From NCBI GenBank assembly GCA_020443945.1, contig JAIZWN010000338.1, positions 1 through 17,228 of the forward strand: 17,228 nucleotides of DNA, in the 5' to 3' direction. Below the pieces are notes generated by a model. That model was not told the origin of the DNA, did not search any database, and saw only the letters and a list, made by a program, of their open reading frames with translations. Origin of the DNA: Candidatus Thiosymbion ectosymbiont of Robbea hypermnestra. Its GTDB lineage: Bacteria; Pseudomonadota; Gammaproteobacteria; Chromatiales; Chromatiaceae. Position numbers and translations under genes: made by a program. This document shows, piece after piece, positions 10,301 through 14,838 of the stretch (the stretch's first letter is position 1; each line of letters begins with the position of its first letter).

Positions 10301-11524
10301 CCAGCCCCGACACCCGACGAATTAAGGCACTTCATGGAAGAGAAACTACCCGACTACATGGTACCGGCGCGCTTTGTCTTGCTGGAAGGCATGCCACTGA
10401 CACCTAATGGAAAGATCGACCGCCGGCGTCTGCCCACCCCGGCCCCGTTCCAAAGAGGTGTGGAACAAGAATTCATCGCGCCCCGTACCCCGATTGAAAA
10501 AACGCTTGTGGATATTTGGTCCGATGTACTGGGGCGTGAAAGTATCGGCATCTTCGATAATTTCTTCGAGTTGGGAGGCCATTCCCTGCTGGCAACGCGA
10601 CTTTTCTCCCTGCTCCGAGAGCATCTCGGAATGGACCTGCCCCTGCGAGTCCTGTTCGAACATCCGACCCCAGCGGGATTGGCAAGGGCGATACACATAC
10701 AGGAGGACCGGCCCCCCGGCATTCTTTTTCCCTTCAAGACCGGAGCCGGAAACCGGGAGCCCCCCCTTTTCTGCGTCCATCCCATAGGCGGCGGGGCCTT
10801 CTGCTATCGGGAACTGGCCGCTTGCCTGGACGAAAGCCAGCCAGTGTATGGGATTCAAGCGGTTGGTTTCGAGGGGAAAGCGGAGCCGCTAACAACCGTC
10901 GAGGCCATGGCGGTGCGTTACGTGGAAGAAATAACGACCCTGTATCCGGAAGATCCCTGCAATCTGTATGGCTGGTCATTCGGTGGCGTCGTGGCCTTCG
11001 AGATGGCGCGGGTGCTGAAATCAGCCGGTCGTGAGGTGACTCTTCTAGTTCTGGCCGATACAGGCCATCCATCGGCGTTCAAAGACGCGAGAGAGCCGGA
11101 AGAAGAGGAAATCCTGTTTCATCTTCTGGCCGAGGCAAGCGACGCGGGACCGGAATTATTCCGCCGATTCCGGGATATGCCGCCGGAGGATCCTATAACT
11201 TACCTACGCCGGCGGATAACGACGGGATCGGACCTGGCCGGATTCGAGGACCTTGAGCGTTTTATTCGGATTTACCGGACCAATACACGCGCCTTTTTAA
11301 CATACCGACCCTCCCCATGGCAGGGAAACCTCATGTTCCTCGCGGCAAATCAACGAATCGATACTAACGGAGAATCCGTTGGCCTTATCTGGGAAGAACT
11401 TGCGCGGGTGGACCGTCATGTGGTTCCTGGCAATCACTTCACCATGCACAGACAACCCAATGTCCGCAACATCGCGGGAATAATTGCGAAAGCATTGGGA
11501 AATACCCTAGTGGCAACGGAGTAG
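7379..11524 (+). CDS. NRPS module, docking-C-A(Tyr)-T-TE
   Basis: This 1381-residue NRPS module should condense the acyl chain from the PKS with an amino acid and release it. Residues 1-60 resemble the TubC-type N-terminal docking domain. The condensation domain (about 63-505) has H191-H192-IVF-D196-A, with Ala in place of the common Gly of HHxxxDG. The adenylation domain (about 530-1020) has YTSGSSGKPKG at 679. Aligned by eye to GrsA, its specificity residues are D725, A726, S729, T768, V789, A791, A812, V820, C821 and K1012, giving DASTVAAVCK, a listed tyrosine code. The carrier domain has Ser1069 in LGGHSL. The type I thioesterase has Ser1200 in GWSFGG, Asp1227 and His1353. No epimerase or methyltransferase is present. 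The start is ATGATGG: GGGGAG at 7371-7376 is better spaced for the second ATG (7382), so the true start may be one codon later. Confidence 0.95.
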   Translation: MMELAKFIEGILAQGIELWVDDERLRYRSSQGAPTQALLNSIRQHKTEILQLLRERALVTKTYPLSRGQQALWFLYQGARKSAAYNTVSSICILSPVDASALRRTLQTLTNRHPSLRTTFTMQEGRPVQAIHGYREVDFQETDASQWSPDELRERVIEAYRQPLDLQQGPLLRASLFTRSREEHVFLVTIHHIVFDAWSTWIFWDEFAHLLSAEKGREAVSLPPLERQYSDYVRWQNDMLESDEGKRLWAYWQRQLAGELPVLDLPTDRPHPPVQTYNGASHTFTLTDELSEWLRGFARAEDATPFMVFLAAFQVLLHRYTGQEDILVGSPTTGRSRTEFSGIVGYFVNMMVLRANLSGNPTFRALLRQVRRTVWDAVEHQDYPFSLLVEHLQPKRDPSRSPIFQVSFGLHKSQKRGWVDEWMSGDEEVRIKIGGIEVAPFDIPQQEGQFDLSLELSDREKNFTGIFKYNTDLFDEATIARMTEHFRVLLEGILDNPEQALSRLPLLTEAERQQLLVWNRTETEYPKDRTIVDLFQEQVEKTPDNIAVVFEDRQLNYRELNSRANRLAHYLMGLGVSAENLVGIYVKRSPEMVIGLFGILKAGGAYVPLDPEYPQERLRFMLEDAGVKVLLSQSSLLEGLPASDAKVVCLDSEWEKIAGHSEDNPTRQSGPKNLAYVIYTSGSSGKPKGVMVEHLGLTNLIRAQTRDFGITPESHLLQFASFSFDASVSEIGTALTSGATLQLGAGDKFLPDEPFMRSIERQSVTHVTLPPSFLATLPRVELSGLETLVVAGEACASELVERWSSGRRFINAYGPTESTVCATVYECPAECGTDGNPPPIGKPTANTRIHILDAYQNLTPIGIPGELCIAGVGLARGYLNRPELTAEKFIEIEILGKTERLYKTGDLARWLPDGNLEYLGRLDHQVKLRGFRIEPGEIETRLARHPSIRQSAVIVWEPHPDDKRLVAYYASNVEPAPTPDELRHFMEEKLPDYMVPARFVLLEGMPLTPNGKIDRRRLPTPAPFQRGVEQEFIAPRTPIEKTLVDIWSDVLGRESIGIFDNFFELGGHSLLATRLFSLLREHLGMDLPLRVLFEHPTPAGLARAIHIQEDRPPGILFPFKTGAGNREPPLFCVHPIGGGAFCYRELAACLDESQPVYGIQAVGFEGKAEPLTTVEAMAVRYVEEITTLYPEDPCNLYGWSFGGVVAFEMARVLKSAGREVTLLVLADTGHPSAFKDAREPEEEEILFHLLAEASDAGPELFRRFRDMPPEDPITYLRRRITTGSDLAGFEDLERFIRIYRTNTRAFLTYRPSPWQGNLMFLAANQRIDTNGESVGLIWEELARVDRHVVPGNHFTMHRQPNVRNIAGIIAKALGNTLVATE

Positions 11525-11531
11525 CGATAAA

Positions 11532-13157
11532 ATGGAAAATTTGGAAAATTCCATAATGGCGTGGCGTAACATTCTGGGGCCGGCCTATGTCCTGACGGAC
11601 CAAGCTACACGGACGGCCGCACAAACGGCAACCTTTGCCACAACGCAAACCATCCCTGCTATTATCCGTCCGGGTAATCGCGCGGATATTCAAGCATGCG
11701 TGCGGGTCGCCAATCAATACAAAACACCGATCTATCCCATCAGCAAGGGTAAAAATTGGGGGTATGGTTCACAAGTTCCCGTTCAAGATGGATGTGTCCT
11801 TATGGACCTTGGGCGGCTCGATAAAATTGTCGACTACAATGAGGATTTGGCCTATGTCACGGTAGAACCGGGCGTAACCCAGTCTCAACTGTTCGAGTAC
11901 CTCCGCAAACGCGGATCGCATCTGATGATGAGCGTGACCGGCGGTCCCCCTGACAGCAGCATGATCGGCAATATCTTGGAACGGGGCATTGGGAAAGGAC
12001 CTTACGGAGATAGATTTTCCCAGGTATGCGGGTTTGAGGTTATTTTGCCGACGGGAGAATGTATCCACACCGGATTCGAACGCTTTTCCGAGGCCAAAAC
12101 CTCCAAGGTTCACCGCTGGGGAGTAGGTCCTTCTTTCGACGGACTCTTTGCTCAATCCAATCTTGGGATAGTTACACGGATGACCTTGTGGCTTCTTCCT
12201 TATCCCAATTATTTTCAAACCTTCTTCTATCATATCAGTGATGATTCCCGCCTAGAGGAAACCATTAATACCCTGCGCGGACTTAGACTGACAGGCCTTA
12301 TTCGGGGTACCTTCATCATTGCCAACAACCATAGAATTCTATCCATGAAACAACAATACCCCTGGGAAGAAACCGGCGGGAAGACCCCCATCCCGGCGGA
12401 AGTTATGAAGAAACTGGGAAAGACCATAAGAGGTGGGGTATGGCTCGGCGAAGGCGCCTTGTTCTCGGCAGGTCGGAAACACGGCGCAATAGAACGGAAG
12501 CTTATAAAATGGGCGTTAAGGGGAAAAGTCGATAAACTGATTTTCATTGACGCCGGAACCGCGCGTCTATTCAGACTCCTCCGACCTGTTATTAAACGGA
12601 TAACCGGCTTCGATATGGGGAAAATGGCCGATATGTCGTATGGAAAAAGTCTGCAGCGCGGGGTTCCGACCACGGAGGCAATAACCATGACATATTGGAG
12701 AAAGCGCACGCCGGTACCGAGTACTATGAACCCGGACCTTGATGGTTGCGGGTTAATCTGGTGCGCGCCCGCCGTACCCTTTGATGGAAAGCAGGTGATG
12801 AATGCCTTAAGAATTATGGAAGAAACCGTCGAATTATATCGATTCGAGTTCAACGTAGGACTAAATTTCTTTACGGAAAGAAGTCTTGATATCACGGCAG
12901 CCATCCTTTATGATCGGGAAGTAACCGGCGAAGATGAACGCGCCCGGGAATGCCGGAATACTATGCTGCGGAAATTGACTGAAGAAGGTTACATCCCCTA
13001 TCGCCTGGATATTGGTTCCATGGCCTCTCTCCCACCGCCTGAGGACGATTACGGTAAATTACTCAGCGAGATAAAAAGAACGTTGGATCCGAATGATATC
13101 CTGGCACCCGGTAGATATGACTTTAGAAAAGACTGGCCAAACCGAACGAAAAAATAG
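11532..13157 (+). CDS. FAD-linked oxidoreductase, vanillyl-alcohol oxidase/p-cresol methylhydroxylase family
   Basis: This 541-residue flavoprotein is close to the family's length (about 520-560). The FAD-binding half contains PISKGKNWGYG and, further on, GNILERGIGKGPYGD. The C-terminal half ends in the characteristic LDPNDILAPGRYDF. Family members oxidise para-alkyl phenols through a quinone methide. The residues that grip the phenolate appear conserved: Tyr78 (VAO Tyr108) and Tyr490-Arg491 (VAO Tyr503-Arg504). By alignment from memory, VAO's Asp170 is replaced by Gly, and Glu439 takes the place of the PCMH base Glu427. The VAO flavin-linking His422 position is Gly407, so FAD may be noncovalent or attached elsewhere. 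It lies seven bases after the tyrosine NRPS, so an acyl- or carrier-bound tyrosine is the likely substrate. GGAG at 11518-11521 supports the start; Met9 is an alternative. No signal peptide is evident. Confidence 0.88.
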   Translation: MENLENSIMAWRNILGPAYVLTDQATRTAAQTATFATTQTIPAIIRPGNRADIQACVRVANQYKTPIYPISKGKNWGYGSQVPVQDGCVLMDLGRLDKIVDYNEDLAYVTVEPGVTQSQLFEYLRKRGSHLMMSVTGGPPDSSMIGNILERGIGKGPYGDRFSQVCGFEVILPTGECIHTGFERFSEAKTSKVHRWGVGPSFDGLFAQSNLGIVTRMTLWLLPYPNYFQTFFYHISDDSRLEETINTLRGLRLTGLIRGTFIIANNHRILSMKQQYPWEETGGKTPIPAEVMKKLGKTIRGGVWLGEGALFSAGRKHGAIERKLIKWALRGKVDKLIFIDAGTARLFRLLRPVIKRITGFDMGKMADMSYGKSLQRGVPTTEAITMTYWRKRTPVPSTMNPDLDGCGLIWCAPAVPFDGKQVMNALRIMEETVELYRFEFNVGLNFFTERSLDITAAILYDREVTGEDERARECRNTMLRKLTEEGYIPYRLDIGSMASLPPPEDDYGKLLSEIKRTLDPNDILAPGRYDFRKDWPNRTKK

Positions 13158-13169
13158 GGCAAAAATATC

Positions 13170-13961
13170 ATGAAAAGATGGCATCTATTCGAACTCACGG
13201 ACCAGAACTGGTTCCCAGATCAGCTTCGCTGTCTTACGACGGATCTTCTGGAATACCAATTGACGGCTTTCCAAGTCTATAAACCCGTTGTACCTAGACT
13301 CAAAGAATTGATACGGACCACGAACTGTGAACGCATTGTCGATCTATGTTCGGGTGGTGGGGGTGCATTACTGCAAATCCAGGAAATGTTGACTCAAGAA
13401 GGACAGCCAACATCAATAATAATGACTGACAAATATCCGAATCTTGATGCATTTCGAAGAATTCGTCACCTTTCCGATGATCGAATCGATTTTCATTCCG
13501 AACCGATTGATGCGACATCAATTCCTGATAATTTAAAAGGCATACGTACCCTTTTTACGTCTTTTCACCATTTTAAACCGGACACCGGAAGAAAAATTCT
13601 TCAGGATGCGATGGACAAGAAAGCGACCATAGTAATCCTGGAATTTACGGAAAGGAAGATTTCCAACCTGATCAAGGTAATATTGTTCTCTCCGATTATG
13701 GTTCTTCTTCAAACGCCTTTTGTCCGTCCTTTCAAATGGAGTAGGCTGTTCTGGACCTATATTATTCCTGTGGCTTTATTCGTTTATTGTTGGGATGCCG
13801 TGATTTCCCATCTAAGGACCTATTCAATAGAAGAATTACGTGAAATGACATCAACGATAAAAGGCGAAAATTATCAGTATGATATAAATAAACTGAAAGG
13901 AAAATTTGGCATTTCAATAACTTGTTTGATTGGTTATCCAACCTCCACGATCCGGAATTAA
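13170..13961 (+). CDS. Putative SAM-dependent methyltransferase with two membrane segments
   Basis: This 263-residue protein has a glycine-rich motif I of class I SAM methyltransferases, IVDLCSGGGGA at 56-66. An acidic residue after the second strand (Asp87 in IIMTDKYP) fits the SAM ribose contact. Later strands (RTLFTSFHHF, ATIVILEF) follow the Rossmann pattern. Residues about 167-185 and 193-213 are hydrophobic and could be membrane helices, giving a membrane-anchored enzyme suited to a lipidic substrate. It begins 12 bases after the oxidase with only a weak AGGG ribosome site, so it is probably translated as the last gene of the operon. Its DNA is much more AT-rich than the PKS (24 and 15 GC in sampled 60-base lines, against 38 in the KS), which suggests separate ancestry. 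The methyl acceptor is unknown; the phenol, carboxylate or oxidised side chain of the acyl-tyrosine are candidates. A non-methylating role cannot be excluded. Confidence 0.7.
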   Translation: MKRWHLFELTDQNWFPDQLRCLTTDLLEYQLTAFQVYKPVVPRLKELIRTTNCERIVDLCSGGGGALLQIQEMLTQEGQPTSIIMTDKYPNLDAFRRIRHLSDDRIDFHSEPIDATSIPDNLKGIRTLFTSFHHFKPDTGRKILQDAMDKKATIVILEFTERKISNLIKVILFSPIMVLLQTPFVRPFKWSRLFWTYIIPVALFVYCWDAVISHLRTYSIEELREMTSTIKGENYQYDINKLKGKFGISITCLIGYPTSTIRN

Positions 13962-14066
13962 GTGCCGCTCTGTGCAGGATCAGGGTTGTTTAGTTCCACG
14001 GTGATCTAGACCGGATACGTTCCAAGCAAATTGAGAAATTTCTTGTCGAAATGCGAAACTGAGTAA
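13962..14066. other. Short spacer after the operon
   Basis: No gene or convincing terminator is visible between the methyltransferase stop and the ABC-ATPase relic. The stretch has stops in the relevant frames. It may contain the unrecognisable end of a partner gene, because the relic's ATG follows a TAA directly (GAGTAAATGAG). Confidence 0.4.
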
Positions 14067-14403
14067 ATGAGTGCACTGATAACGCTGAATGCTGTCTCCA
14101 AGACTTACCAGCTGGGCAAGATCGAAGTCACGGCCCTGGAAAGTTGACCTGGTGGTAAGGCAAGGAGAATTCACGGCCCTACAGGGGCCATCGGGCAGTG
14201 GCAAAAGCACGCTCTTGAACATCTGTGGTCTGCTGGATACATTCGATGGGGGAACGTTTCATTTCGATGGCAGCGATGTCGGTTCTGTGCCGTTTGTTAC
14301 ACTGATTTTTGGTCTGCCTATAAGCAGGTTCTTCCCCAAAAGAGACATCGAGCAGTTGGTAAAGAAAGTGGAAAAACCAATCACATTGAAAGGTTCAATC
14401 TGA
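14067..14403 (+). pseudogene. Frameshifted, truncated ABC-transporter ATP-binding protein (LolD/MacB type)
   Basis: From ATG 14067 the first frame reads MSALITLNAVSKTYQLGKIE and then VTALES, stopping at TGA 14145-14147. The same family sequence resumes in another frame at 14143 with VDLVVRQGEFTALQGPSGSGKST, including an intact Walker A. It continues to LLNICGLLDTFDGGTFHFDG. A small deletion around GAAAGTTGAC explains the shift. After about 14285 the homology stops abruptly, with no Q-loop, signature LSGGQ or Walker B. The remaining codons to TGA at 14403 (ending VEKPITLKGSI) are unrelated to the family and unrecognised. The family normally energises a lipoprotein-release or macrolide/peptide efflux pump. 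Here it is a dead relic, possibly of an exporter that once accompanied the cluster. Confidence 0.85.
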
Positions 14404-14614
14404 CATTAAGACAACGAATTTCGCGCCTCGTAAGAAAAACGCTATCTTTTTCCAAGAAGATAGAAAATCACATCGGAGCTATTTAGAATTTTATTCACTA
14501 TTATAATGCTAAGATTGCTCCCAAACTTGCCATCACTACATATTAAGCACTACCGGCATTGGGAACCAACCTGGGTGCTGTGCTTTACTGTATCGGAAAA
14601 ACGGTCACGTTAAG

Positions 14615-14664
14615 GCTCACCCTCCCGACAATGGAAGGGGTACGGTAGGAAGGGAGAGTGAAGC
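14615..14664. repeat. Imperfect inverted repeat
   Basis: GCTCACCCTCCC at 14615-14626 pairs with GGGAGAGTGAAGC at 14652-14664, apart from one unpaired base and one mismatch, across a 25-base purine-rich centre. It could be a degraded palindromic intergenic repeat of the same general kind as the CCCTCTCCC hairpin at 16634-16654. No function is assigned. Confidence 0.4.
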
Positions 14665-14766
14665 GTCAAGACCGAAATAATTGTTGGGATGATGAATTTG
14701 ATGAAAAATGTGGTTCTATGACCCCAATTTGAACCCCTGACTGCTGGTTTTTCAATCAGACCAGCT

Positions 14767-14802
14767 GATTTTGCGCAGCAAAATCATTTGGAGCAAAATC
14801 AT
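14767..14802. repeat. Palindrome with tandem GCAAAATCAT repeats
   Basis: GATTTTGC (14767-14774) and GCAAAATC (14778-14785) form a perfect 8-bp stem around GCA. The right arm is part of GCAAAATCAT at 14778-14787, which recurs exactly at 14793-14802, just upstream of the ancestral start codon of the AAA-ATPase gene. It could be an operator-like site or slippage product. Evidence is limited to the pattern itself. Confidence 0.5.
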
Positions 14803-14804
14803 CC

Positions 14805-14838
14805 ATGAAATTCCCCTACGGTATCAGTGACTTTAGAT
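14805..14838 (+). other. Original start of the AAA-ATPase gene, lost by one-base insertion
   Basis: The ATG at 14805 opens MKFPYGISDF, the conserved N-terminus of AAA-ATPase-like/PD-(D/E)XK proteins. The following family sequence, ALITEKYHYVDRTD, lies in the +1 frame. The intended join would read GACTTT-GAT-GCG-CTC or GACTTT-AGT-GCG-CTC, so one extra base around 14835-14837 breaks the frame. Translation of the remaining gene would need the GTG at 14827. Confidence 0.75.

Larger units (their letters stand above)
14404..14804. other. AT-rich intergenic region, no gene seen
   Basis: I see no supportable coding sequence here. It holds a small hairpin (arms CTATCTT at 14442-14448 and 14457-14463), a consensus -10-like TATAAT at 14502-14507 without a convincing -35 box, an imperfect inverted repeat at 14615-14664, and a stem plus direct repeats near 14767-14802. 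The segment around 14700-14760 has a faint tRNA-like look on the minus strand but does not fold as a tRNA. Confidence 0.5.

Noticed and set aside
14089..14403. 104-codon ORF as a genuine small ATPase
   Set aside because: Its upstream residues belong to another frame. It lacks every ATPase motif after Walker A, so it is part of a pseudogene.
14502..14507. Promoter at TATAAT
   Set aside because: The -10 match is perfect, but no -35 hexamer lies at 16-18 bases, and no start codon of an intact gene follows nearby.
14695..14765. tRNA-like sequence on the minus strand (TTGAAAA loop and GGTTCAAAT)
   Set aside because: The putative T-stem has GGGG on both sides and cannot pair. The anticodon stem leaves a loop that is too long, and no acceptor stem is found.
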